Shown here in pieces: positions 44,078 to 52,690 of a stretch of 64,000 nucleotides of DNA. Below the pieces are notes generated by a model. It had not been told where the DNA came from and made no database searches. It worked only from the letters and a program-made list of their open reading frames with translations. A program made the position numbers and the translations under genes. Position 1 is the stretch's first letter. Each line of letters begins with the position of its first letter. The DNA comes from a virus. The stretch lies in the IMG/VR virus record IMGVR_UViG_3300031851_000004, positions 1 to 64,000 of that record; one strand, given 5' to 3'.

Positions 44078-44821
44078 ATGTTACCTTTATTTAAATCTGA
44101 TTTTTCTATAGGGAAAAGTATACTTCGCTTGGATTTAAAATCAATTTCCGAAAAACCAGATTCCAGCATTTTCAATATTTTATCCGAAAACAGTTTATCA
44201 AAACTAGTATTGGTTGAAGACTCCATGATCGGATTTATGGAAGCTTTTAGTAACTGCAAAGAGTTAGGTATTGATTTAATATATGGCATCAAAATAACCG
44301 TGGCAGAAAATTTAGATCCTAAAACATCTCATAAAATTATAATTTTTGCTAAAAACGAATTCGGATGTAAGTCTTTAAGTAAAATTTATACTTATTCTCA
44401 GGTTGATGGTGGAGGTTTTATAGATTATAAAAATTTAAAAAAACTTTGGAGTGATAACCTTTTTTTAGCTATACCGTTTTATGATTCTTTTATATTTAAT
44501 AACATTATGTATTTCAATGAATGTATTCCTGAGTTTTCTTTTGTTGAGCCAACCTTCTTTATAGAGTCGAACAATCTTCCTTTTGATGATTTAATAAAGA
44601 CTCATGTTCTCAATTATTGTGAAGTTAATAAATTTAAAACAAACGATGTTAAAAGTATTTATTATAATAAAAGATCAGATTTTTCCGCCTATCAGACTTA
44701 TAAATGTTTGTGCAACAGAGGTCCATCCACAAGATCGCTTAGCTTGGAAACCCCTAATTTGAACCACTGCTCTAGTGATGAGTTTTGCTTTGAAAGTTAT
44801 TTAGATCATGAAAGCTCTTAA
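44078..44821 (+). CDS. Separate PHP-like domain of DNA polymerase III alpha, degenerate
   Basis: The 247-residue protein lines up with the PHP domain of bacterial PolIII alpha: KLVLVEDSMIGFMEAFSNCKELGIDLIYGIKITV corresponds to the family's T-D-H-x-x-x-x-G-x-x-x-F-x-x-x-C-x-x-x-G-I-x-P-I-x-G-x-E region, and LPLFKSDFSIGKS to its N-terminal H-x-H strand. The metal-binding His residues are replaced (K/S and E-D), so it is probably catalytically inactive and may serve as a structural platform. The polymerase core lies downstream as a separate gene. It overlaps the next gene by 14 nt. Confidence 0.65.
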   Translation: MLPLFKSDFSIGKSILRLDLKSISEKPDSSIFNILSENSLSKLVLVEDSMIGFMEAFSNCKELGIDLIYGIKITVAENLDPKTSHKIIIFAKNEFGCKSLSKIYTYSQVDGGGFIDYKNLKKLWSDNLFLAIPFYDSFIFNNIMYFNECIPEFSFVEPTFFIESNNLPFDDLIKTHVLNYCEVNKFKTNDVKSIYYNKRSDFSAYQTYKCLCNRGPSTRSLSLETPNLNHCSSDEFCFESYLDHESS

Positions 44822-45776
44822 ATACTCAGATATATGCTTAATACCTAATTACAGTGAGGTTCATAGTAGAGCTGACTGCGATACTTCCATAGATTTATTT
44901 GGTAAAAAATATTTACTACCAATTATCCCTGCAAATATGAAATCGGTAATAGATATGAACATTTCTAAGTGGATGAGTTCTCATGGTTATTTTTATATTA
45001 TGCATAGATTTGATAGCAACTTGTCGGACGATGTAGCCTTAGCAAATTCTGAAGGCTGGGATACAATATCTTTTAGTGTTGGTGTAAAACTCAAAGATAA
45101 GCTTGAAATAACCAAAATCTCAAAGTGTTCTAATTTAAGAGTTGACTTTATCACTATAGATATAGCTCATGGTTATTGTCAAAGAATGAAAGGGATGATT
45201 AATCACATAAAAAAACATTTACCTAAGACAAGAATTATTGCTGGTAATGTGGCTAGCTCATGTGCGGTTAAAGAGTTGGCTAATTGGGGGGCAGACATAG
45301 TTAAAGTCGGAATAGGTCAGGGCTCTCCATGTACTACTAAAGATAAAACTGGATTTACTATGCCTATGTTTACATGCGTTCAAGAATGCTCTAATGTTAT
45401 ATCAGATAATAGAACATTTGTTCCAATAATTGCTGATGGAGGAATAAAATGCAACGGAGATATAGCAAAGTCTCTAGTTGCTGGAGCTAGGATGGCTATG
45501 GCTGGAGGTTTATTTGCCGCTTGTACAGATAGCCCAGCAGTTACAAGTACTATTAATGATGTCCCTCACAAAGCATACTTTGGTTCTGCGAGTGCAGAAA
45601 ACAAAGGTCACAGTAATAATATAGAAGGAAGATTAACAAACATTACTTGCAATAGCATGACTATAGGCGAAAAGTTTGGCGAAATAACTCAAGACTTACA
45701 AAGTTCCATAAGTTATGCTGGTGGAAGCTCTTTGAAATCATTAAAAGAAGGGGTTAAATACAGAGAAATATTATGA
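44808..45776 (+). CDS. guaC: GMP reductase-like IMPDH/GMPR enzyme
   Basis: The 322-residue TIM-barrel protein has no CBS domains. IIPANMKSVIDMNISKW, FITIDIAHGYCQRMK and ADIVKVGIGQGSPCTTKDKTGF (catalytic C175) are followed by FVPIIADGGIKCNGDIAKSLVAGARMAMAGGLFA. The K-T-G after the C-T-T loop, with E-C downstream, fits GMP reductase better than IMP dehydrogenase. GMP reductase converts GMP to IMP with NADPH, shifting guanine toward adenine nucleotides. It interrupts the polymerase genes, between the PHP and exonuclease parts. Confidence 0.8.
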   Translation: MKALKYSDICLIPNYSEVHSRADCDTSIDLFGKKYLLPIIPANMKSVIDMNISKWMSSHGYFYIMHRFDSNLSDDVALANSEGWDTISFSVGVKLKDKLEITKISKCSNLRVDFITIDIAHGYCQRMKGMINHIKKHLPKTRIIAGNVASSCAVKELANWGADIVKVGIGQGSPCTTKDKTGFTMPMFTCVQECSNVISDNRTFVPIIADGGIKCNGDIAKSLVAGARMAMAGGLFAACTDSPAVTSTINDVPHKAYFGSASAENKGHSNNIEGRLTNITCNSMTIGEKFGEITQDLQSSISYAGGSSLKSLKEGVKYREIL

Positions 45777-45946
45777 ATAAGCAAAAAGTATCACAAATAA
45801 AAAAGATAATTAACTACGACCCTTCTATAAAAGAACATAAAAGGATGCTAAGAAGACTTAAAAAAGAATATCAAAAACTTCCTAAAGGAAGCAAGGTTAA
45901 TTTAATAGAAGACTTAAAGAAAACTTTTAAAACAGAAGATGAATGA
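45773..45946 (+). CDS. Small basic protein, 57 aa
   Basis: A 57-codon gene starts at the ATG overlapping the previous stop (ATGA, 45773) and ends 8 nt into the next gene. The product is Lys/Arg-rich and helical (EHKRMLRRLKKEYQKLPKG). Its overlaps at both ends indicate a real, translationally coupled gene. It could be a replisome accessory by position. Confidence 0.5.
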   Translation: MNKQKVSQIKKIINYDPSIKEHKRMLRRLKKEYQKLPKGSKVNLIEDLKKTFKTEDE

Positions 45947-46580
45947 AGAATTATTAAGATTTAAAAAGAATCAAAAGTATTTAATATTTGATTATGAAAC
46001 ATGTAATTTGAACCTTAATCATTACAGTAATAAGCCTTGGCAGTTAGGGTTCATTATTGCAAAGGGCAGTAAGGTAATAAACAAGTATGATTTCTACTTA
46101 AGTTGGGATGATTTAAAAATGTCTAAAGAAGCAGAAAGAATAACTCAATTTTCTAAATCCAAATACGACAAACTAAAGCAAGACTCAAAAAAATGTTTAA
46201 ATGAATTTGAAAAATATTTATATGATGAAGAGTATTTAATTGTAGGCCACAATATTCTTGGGTTTGATGTTTATATGCATAACATACATAGAGCGTTGCT
46301 TGGGTTAAAATCAGACTACTCTTATATAAATAGAATTTTAGATACTAATTGTTTGGCTAGAGGCATAAAAAATGATATTGCTTTCTCTAAAAACGACAGT
46401 ATAATAAGCTATCAATACAAACTTCATCACTTGAGAACTAGAGGTATAAAAACTAATTTAAAACAACTTTGCAAAGATTACTCGTTAGAGTTTGATGATA
46501 AAAAACTTCACGAAGCTCTTTATGATGTTGAAAAAACTTTTGAAGTATTGAATAAGATATTATGGCAGCTAGAGATTTAA
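45939..46580 (+). CDS. DnaQ-like 3'-5' exonuclease
   Basis: The 213-residue protein shows the DEDD exonuclease motifs: Exo I YLIFDYETCNL (Asp18, Glu20), Exo II LIVGHNILGFDVYMHN (Asp at about 110), and Exo III LHEALYDVEKTFEVL (His and Asp near residues 190-195), making it DEDDh. It would proofread the polymerase encoded next, with which its coding sequence overlaps by 19 nt. No helicase or polymerase domain is attached. Confidence 0.87.
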   Translation: MNEELLRFKKNQKYLIFDYETCNLNLNHYSNKPWQLGFIIAKGSKVINKYDFYLSWDDLKMSKEAERITQFSKSKYDKLKQDSKKCLNEFEKYLYDEEYLIVGHNILGFDVYMHNIHRALLGLKSDYSYINRILDTNCLARGIKNDIAFSKNDSIISYQYKLHHLRTRGIKTNLKQLCKDYSLEFDDKKLHEALYDVEKTFEVLNKILWQLEI

Positions 46581-49129
46581 ACAATAAATTTTACGAAAAC
46601 TTCTCTTCGTATGAAGGTTGTATTCCTCCAGGAGTTAGATTGCCAGAAATCATAATAGATGATAAGTACTATAATGATTTAAAAATAAAACCTAAATCAA
46701 TATCCAACTTCAATTTTTTAAAAAAAATATGTACAGAAGGTTTTAAGTTAAAAAATATAGATGAAAATAATAATATTTATTTAAATAGGCTAAACTCAGA
46801 GCTTAATACGTTAAAATCTCTTGGTTTTATAGATTACATCTTACTCAACTGGGATATAATAAATTATTGTCATATTGAGGGTATTCCAACAGGCCCTGGA
46901 AGGGGCTCCGCAGCAGGCTCTCTAGTTTTATTCTTAATAGGTGTAACAAAAGTAGACCCAATTAAGTATGAACTTTTCTTTGAAAGGTTTGTCTCAAAAA
47001 GCAGGGCAAAAAAGACAGAAAAAGATGGAATTGTTTATTTGGATGGAAGCTTGCTGGCTGATATAGATAATGACATTGCTTATGAGCATAGGCAAAAAGT
47101 TATTGAATATATAGAAAAAAAATACCCATCAAGAACTGCTAAAATTTTAACACTTAATACTCTTAGCGGAAAGCTTTGCGTTAAAGAATGCGGGAAAATT
47201 GCTGGGCAAATGTCTGAACAAGAGGTTAATGTAATTAGCGACATGATCCCTAAAGAGTATGGAGTAGTAATGAAGCTAGGTAAAGCGATTAACGAAAGTG
47301 AAAAATTTAAAGAATTCTCTCAGAAAAATGAAGCAATATACGATATTTGTTTAAAGATAGAAGGTTTAAAGAAAAACGTGGGAGTGCATCCTTCTGGAAT
47401 AGCTATATCCTATGATAAGATTTCGGAAATATGTCCGTTACAAAAAACGAATGATGGCTCCCTCGTTAGCGGTTATGACATGAATTGGGTCTCTGAGTTA
47501 ATGGTGAAGTTTGATATATTAGGCTTACGTACTTTATCCGCAATTCATCACACTTGCCGATCTATAAACATAGAACCTGGCGATATAGACTTATCTTCCG
47601 ATAAAATATTTGCTCACTTATCTAAGTTAGAAAATCCTCATGGATTGTTTCAGATAGAAGCTAGTGCAAACTATATGGTTTGTAAAAAAATAAAACCAAG
47701 GAGCTTGGAAGAGCTTAGCGCTGTAATTGCTATAGCGAGACCAGGAGCTATGGATTTTGTTGACCATTACCAGAGATATGTAGAGACTGGTAACTCACAA
47801 AGTATTCATCCCTTCTTTGATGATGTTCTGGGCTATACAGGAGGAATACCTCTATACCAAGAGCAGTTGATGAAAATGGCTGTAAAAGTCGGCTTCAGTC
47901 TGGAAGAGTCAGAAGAATTGAGGCGTATAGTTGGAAAGAAAAAGGTAGATCAAATGCCTAAATGGAAGAAAAAGATAGATAAAAAAGTAAAAGAAAAAAA
48001 TCTTGATCAATCTGTGTCTGATATTTTATGGAAGGTAGCTGAAGATAGTGCTAACTATTCATTTAATAAAAGCCACTCAATATCTTATTCTTTTTTGGCG
48101 GCTTGGACTTGTTATTTAAAATTTAATTTCCCACAAGAGTTCTTTTTAAGCTTACTTAGGATGACTAAATACGAACCCAGTCCTCAAGAAGAGATAAGTA
48201 AAATAAGCCAAGAGTTATCCTTCTTTGGGATAGAGTTGCTTCCTCCAGATCTAGCTTTATCGGACATGGACTTCTCTAAAGAGGGAAAAAACATTAGGTT
48301 TGGGCTGAATAGTATAAAAGGCATAAGTGAGAAATCTTTATCTTATTTGAAAGACTTTAGATCATCAAATCAACCTAATAAATATGAAACTTTTATGTCG
48401 GCAAAAGATTCTGGTTTAAATATAGGAGTTCTTTCTGCGTTGATACAAGCAGGAGCTTTGTCTTCTTTTAAAACCAATAGACCTAGGTTAGTTCTTGAAG
48501 CACAGGTTTTTAACCTTTTAACCGACAGAGAAAAAAGAAATTTCACTTCGATTGGCGATGAGTATAGTTTTGATATATTAAGCTCTATTGATGTTGCCGT
48601 AAAAAATCAAAAGGTAGGTGATGACGGCAAACCTATAATTAAACCTTCAAGATTTGAGACTTTGAAGAAAAAATACCAGTCTTACAAAAAAATATATGAG
48701 CAAAATAAAAAATATGAAGACTTTGCTAATTGGTATTTTGAAAAATCTTTACTTGGATTTAGTTATAGTAATGAGTTAAGAAACTGTTTTGGTAATAATA
48801 AAAATTTAAAAAATTCGCTAGATGTTTACTCGGCAAGCAAGGGTGATAAGATAAAATGTATAGCTGTTGTTGAAGATTCCTTTTCTAGAAAAAGTAAAAA
48901 TGGAAATGATTACTTAAAACTAACATTAAGTGATGAATTCGGGAGGTATGATGCTATATTGGTTGACGGTAGGTTTAAAAATTTTACTAAATTTAAAAAT
49001 AAATCTAAGATGCCAGAAAAAACAAGTATAGTTATATTTTTAGGCTCAAAAGGAGAAGATATTATCTTCTTAGAAGAACTTTCTATTGTCGATGAAAAAA
49101 TTTATATGAAACTGTCCGATTTAAGATAA
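46562..49129 (+). CDS. dnaE: DNA polymerase III alpha core, PHP-less
   Basis: The 855-residue protein begins directly at the polymerase palm. GPGRGSAAGSLVLFLIGVTKVDPIKYELFFERFVS (about residues 111-145) is the DnaE signature; LADIDNDIAYEHR carries the catalytic pair D167 and D169, and MVKFDILGLRTL supplies D318. A finger domain, HhH-type region (LGLNIGVLSALIQAGALSSF) and OB fold (KIKCIAVVEDSFSRKSKNG, C-terminal) follow. The usual N-terminal PHP domain is absent and lies in a separate gene at 44078. It replicates phage DNA with the separate exonuclease. Confidence 0.93.
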   Translation: MAARDLNNKFYENFSSYEGCIPPGVRLPEIIIDDKYYNDLKIKPKSISNFNFLKKICTEGFKLKNIDENNNIYLNRLNSELNTLKSLGFIDYILLNWDIINYCHIEGIPTGPGRGSAAGSLVLFLIGVTKVDPIKYELFFERFVSKSRAKKTEKDGIVYLDGSLLADIDNDIAYEHRQKVIEYIEKKYPSRTAKILTLNTLSGKLCVKECGKIAGQMSEQEVNVISDMIPKEYGVVMKLGKAINESEKFKEFSQKNEAIYDICLKIEGLKKNVGVHPSGIAISYDKISEICPLQKTNDGSLVSGYDMNWVSELMVKFDILGLRTLSAIHHTCRSINIEPGDIDLSSDKIFAHLSKLENPHGLFQIEASANYMVCKKIKPRSLEELSAVIAIARPGAMDFVDHYQRYVETGNSQSIHPFFDDVLGYTGGIPLYQEQLMKMAVKVGFSLEESEELRRIVGKKKVDQMPKWKKKIDKKVKEKNLDQSVSDILWKVAEDSANYSFNKSHSISYSFLAAWTCYLKFNFPQEFFLSLLRMTKYEPSPQEEISKISQELSFFGIELLPPDLALSDMDFSKEGKNIRFGLNSIKGISEKSLSYLKDFRSSNQPNKYETFMSAKDSGLNIGVLSALIQAGALSSFKTNRPRLVLEAQVFNLLTDREKRNFTSIGDEYSFDILSSIDVAVKNQKVGDDGKPIIKPSRFETLKKKYQSYKKIYEQNKKYEDFANWYFEKSLLGFSYSNELRNCFGNNKNLKNSLDVYSASKGDKIKCIAVVEDSFSRKSKNGNDYLKLTLSDEFGRYDAILVDGRFKNFTKFKNKSKMPEKTSIVIFLGSKGEDIIFLEELSIVDEKIYMKLSDLR

Positions 49130-51541
49130 ATGAATAAATTCAACTTAACCCCTAGGGTTCAAAAAATAATCAACCTGTCCAGAGAAACTTCTCTGAATTT
49201 AAACTCAACAAATATTTGTTTAAACCATCTCCTTCATTCTATTTTGGATACGGATCAATCAACTATACTTAACTTTTTTCAAGATTTAAATATACCACTA
49301 GAAGATTTTAAAATTTTTGTATACAACGAAATTGATAATGATTTCGAAGACACCGCTGCTGCAGATAAAAAACCTTCTGTTTTTTGTTCTGACTTTAAGG
49401 AGGTTTTTACTTCAGCTAAGGATTTCTCTGAAGAGTTAGATCACAACTATATAGGGGTTGAACATTTATTTTATGTCCTACTTACCTTTGATGCTTCTCC
49501 TCTACCTGGCTTCTTAAAAACTTTTGATGTTGACCTAAAGAAAGCGATTAAAAAGTTGAGGAATTTTTTCTCCACTGGGGAGTGGAAACAGAACAGGATT
49601 CCTAAAAACTTCGAATCCACCCCTCAAACAAAAGACCCATCCAGTTCAACAAATTTAGAACTTTATGCTAAAAATTATAATATATTAGCACAACAAGGTG
49701 CTTTTGATAAAGTAATAAGTAAGGAACAAGAGATAGAAAAAATATCTGAAATATTATGCAGAAGAAATAAAAATAATCCCATATTAGTAGGACCTCCAGG
49801 TACTGGAAAAACTTCTCTTGTAGAGGGGCTTGCTCAATCAATAGTAAATGGAAGTTGTACTAATTTTTTGGGAAATAAAACCATTTACGAAATTGATCTT
49901 GCTGGAATAATAGCTGGGACAAAATATCGTGGTCAATTTGAAGAAAGAATAAAAGGTATTATCCAAGAGGTCGAATCAAACCAGAATATTATTTTATTTA
50001 TAGATGAAATACATACAATAATAGGTGCTGGTGCTGCTGAAGGAAGTATGGATGCTGCAAATATACTTAAACCAGCTTTAGCTAGAAGCAGAATAAAGTG
50101 CATTGGAGCTACCACCCCTAAAGAATACAAAAAATTTACTACAAAAGACTCTGCCTTAGAAAGAAGGTTTGAAAGAATAGAGATAAACCAGCCATCACAG
50201 ACTCAAACATACAAAATTATTAATGGAATCATCGAGCAATATGAAAAATTCCATCATGTTTCTTATAGAAAAAATTCTATAAAATTAGCTGTTGATATGT
50301 CGGTCAGATATATACCAGATAGACAGCTCCCAGATAAAGCTATAGATATAATAGATCAAGCGGGAGCAAAAGTTAAAATGAAAAACTTCACAAAACCTCA
50401 GTCGGCAAAAGATCTAGAGGAACAAATAGAGTTGTTGATGCTGGAGGAGGATAATGCAGAAAGTACTGATAATAAATTTGCAATGAAGCAGGATAAGTTG
50501 ATAGAGAAATATAAATCTGTTTTAGATAAATGGGCTAGTAAATACGAAAAAACAAGATTCTTTGTTACTAAAGAGGATATCTTTGATGTGATCTCTTCTA
50601 GAACTGGAATCCCCGTAGGAAACTTAACCCAAAAAGACTCTGAAAAACTCATAAATTTAAGCAAATCTTTAAACAAAACAGTCTTCTCTCAGGAAGAAGC
50701 TGTGCTAACAATTTCAGATTGCTTAATTAGATCAAAAAGTGGTCTTTCTGATGAGAATAAACCAATGGGTTCCTTTTTGTTTTTGGGTCGAACAGGTGTA
50801 GGTAAAACATATTTAGCAAAAACAATCGCTAAAGAATATTTTGGGAGCGAAGATAATTTAATACATATAGATATGTCAGAATACTCTGAAAAGATAAACA
50901 TATCAAGGCTCATAGGGTCAGCTCCTGGATACGTTGGTTACGATGATGGAGGGCAACTTACAGACAAGATAAAATTAAAACCTTACTCAGTTTTATTATT
51001 TGATGAGGTTGAAAAAGCTCACCCTGAAGTTTTAAATATATTGCTTCAGTTGCTTGAAGAAGGTAGGTTGACTGACAACTTCGGAAGGCTATCTGATTTT
51101 AGTAATTGTATAGTTATAATGACTGGAAATATTGGAGCCCTCAACTTATCAAAAGGGGGGTCCTTCGGCTTCAACCAGACCTCAAGCTCAGATGGAATAA
51201 GGTTAAAAATTAGAGAAGAGGCTGAAAAAACATTAACACCAGAGCTTATAAACCGACTAGATGAAATTGTAGTTTTTAATGATTTCGACAAAGATCAATT
51301 AAAGAATGTTTTAAAATTAAAAGTAAAAGCCTTGCAATTAAAACTAAAACAGAGTAAGATAGAATTGATTGTATCGGAAGAGGCTATGGATTACATGACA
51401 GACCTTGCTCTTAAAGAAGAATTAGGAGCCAGACCAGTAAAAAGAATATTGCAAAAAAAAGTTGAAAACATAGCATCTAGATGGATTATAATCAATAAAA
51501 CTGGCACATTAAAAATAAACAAAGAAGATATAAATGACTGA
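49130..51541 (+). CDS. ClpC/ClpA-like double AAA+ unfoldase
   Basis: The 803-residue protein has a Clp N-domain (residues 1-145), D1 with Walker A GPPGTGKT (221-228) and FIDEIHTIIGAG, a short middle region of about 50 residues (about 427-475), and D2 with Walker A GRTGVGKT (553-560) and LLFDEVEKAHPE. Pore loops KYRGQFEER and GYVGYDD are present. A short middle region excludes ClpB. FGF at 679-681 sits where ClpC has the V-G-F ClpP-contact loop, so it may unfold proteins into host ClpP. It starts one nt after dnaE. Confidence 0.9.
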   Translation: MNKFNLTPRVQKIINLSRETSLNLNSTNICLNHLLHSILDTDQSTILNFFQDLNIPLEDFKIFVYNEIDNDFEDTAAADKKPSVFCSDFKEVFTSAKDFSEELDHNYIGVEHLFYVLLTFDASPLPGFLKTFDVDLKKAIKKLRNFFSTGEWKQNRIPKNFESTPQTKDPSSSTNLELYAKNYNILAQQGAFDKVISKEQEIEKISEILCRRNKNNPILVGPPGTGKTSLVEGLAQSIVNGSCTNFLGNKTIYEIDLAGIIAGTKYRGQFEERIKGIIQEVESNQNIILFIDEIHTIIGAGAAEGSMDAANILKPALARSRIKCIGATTPKEYKKFTTKDSALERRFERIEINQPSQTQTYKIINGIIEQYEKFHHVSYRKNSIKLAVDMSVRYIPDRQLPDKAIDIIDQAGAKVKMKNFTKPQSAKDLEEQIELLMLEEDNAESTDNKFAMKQDKLIEKYKSVLDKWASKYEKTRFFVTKEDIFDVISSRTGIPVGNLTQKDSEKLINLSKSLNKTVFSQEEAVLTISDCLIRSKSGLSDENKPMGSFLFLGRTGVGKTYLAKTIAKEYFGSEDNLIHIDMSEYSEKINISRLIGSAPGYVGYDDGGQLTDKIKLKPYSVLLFDEVEKAHPEVLNILLQLLEEGRLTDNFGRLSDFSNCIVIMTGNIGALNLSKGGSFGFNQTSSSDGIRLKIREEAEKTLTPELINRLDEIVVFNDFDKDQLKNVLKLKVKALQLKLKQSKIELIVSEEAMDYMTDLALKEELGARPVKRILQKKVENIASRWIIINKTGTLKINKEDIND

Positions 51542-52061
51542 AGAAATCAAACAAAATGTAACTGAAAAGTATCAACTATCAATTCTTAAAGACCGAATTG
51601 TTGAGTATAATAAAATTGACGATTCCTATGTAGCTAGAGAATGGGACATTCATTCAGATGTTGAGAGTCTTTGTAAATTCCTTAAAAAAAATAAGGTAAC
51701 TGGCTTTTCGGAATCGAAAATAAGCACTGTAATTCAAAAAGGTAGTAATAAACTGGTTCAACTTGTGTTGGTTCCAAATTATGCGGATCCTCTGGAGGAG
51801 CTTCTTTTTAATTCTCGTAAAGAGGTAGAGGATTACATTAAATCTAAGGGCTTAAAGCCTAGCTCTAGCATTGCTCCAGACGAATACAAAGAGCAGTTAA
51901 GTAATTTCTTCGAAGGCAAAGAGTGCTTTTTTTCTGGAGCAAAAGATTTGCGTCTTAAGTTTGAGGAGGAAGCTTCTGAAATAGAACCAGCAGAAGAAGC
52001 TCAATTTAACTTGCAAAAAAAGTACGAACATATTATACTAGATATACTTTATAACCTATAA
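51534..52061 (+). CDS. Hypothetical 175-aa acidic protein after Clp gene
   Basis: A soluble protein with alternating helices and an acidic patch (KFEEEASEIEPAEEAQF). No motif or family was recognised. It overlaps the Clp gene by 8 nt and precedes the SSB-like gene by 5 nt. A role as an adaptor for the unfoldase is suggested only by position. Confidence 0.5.
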   Translation: MTEEIKQNVTEKYQLSILKDRIVEYNKIDDSYVAREWDIHSDVESLCKFLKKNKVTGFSESKISTVIQKGSNKLVQLVLVPNYADPLEELLFNSRKEVEDYIKSKGLKPSSSIAPDEYKEQLSNFFEGKECFFSGAKDLRLKFEEEASEIEPAEEAQFNLQKKYEHIILDILYNL

Positions 52062-52066
52062 TTAAA

Positions 52067-52690
52067 ATGTCACTACAAATATATAAACCTAATAGTAAAA
52101 ATACTGGATCAGCTTTCACTTTCCAAAAATCAACAGACAAAAAAAGCGGTGCTCCTGTTTTTTACATCAGCGCAATATCTCAATTTTCATGGGATGATTC
52201 AAAAAAGACAGGGTCTTTTTCGGGAAATGCAAAAAACCCGCAAAAAACTATTAATGTAAAAATTAGTGAAACTGAAGCTGGCTCTTTTGTTAGTGCCTTC
52301 AATTCTAGATATGAGTATACTGCTTTTCATTCCTTTGATGGCAACAGTACGACAATAAAATTTACTCCATGGGATAAATCTACAAAAGTTTCTAAATACA
52401 ACCCTTCCTCAAAGACGTATGAAGAGGATTTTATTAATGTTCCAGCTTTTGGAATTACCCTCTCAAAAGGAAAAGGCAACTCTATTAAAATTGCTCTGGA
52501 TCCTGGAGAAGTGGAGGTCGTAAAAAACCTTTTTGAAATTTTCATAAAGAGTTCTTTGGAGAATAAAATACAGGAAGCCGCTAATAGTTATGCGGCCTCT
52601 AGGCTCAACCCGCCAGAAGCTAAAAGCAAAAAGGAAAAAACTCCCGAAGCTTCCGAAGCTTCCGAAGAATTTGAAGATGTACCGTTCTAA
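52067..52690 (+). CDS. Second ssDNA-binding-like protein, Whirly-type candidate
   Basis: The 207-residue protein begins SLQIYKPNSKNTGSAFTFQKSTDK, followed by beta strands VFYISAISQFSWDDSKKTGSFSGNAKNP and a segment ending in a helix, then a disordered Lys/Glu linker and the acidic tail SEEFEDVPF. The tail is nearly identical to the SSB C-terminal recruitment peptide. The N-terminal pattern resembles Whirly-like ssDNA-binding proteins described in some phages, but it is not the OB fold of the ssb at 3284. It probably binds ssDNA and recruits the same partners. Confidence 0.65.
   Translation: MSLQIYKPNSKNTGSAFTFQKSTDKKSGAPVFYISAISQFSWDDSKKTGSFSGNAKNPQKTINVKISETEAGSFVSAFNSRYEYTAFHSFDGNSTTIKFTPWDKSTKVSKYNPSSKTYEEDFINVPAFGITLSKGKGNSIKIALDPGEVEVVKNLFEIFIKSSLENKIQEAANSYAASRLNPPEAKSKKEKTPEASEASEEFEDVPF

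Noticed and set aside
44078-44821. Active PHP phosphoesterase
   Set aside because: The metal-binding histidines are replaced.
44808-45776. IMP dehydrogenase
   Set aside because: CBS domains are missing and the KTG motif fits GMP reductase better.
49130-51541. ClpB disaggregase
   Set aside because: The middle domain is only about 50 residues, too short for ClpB.
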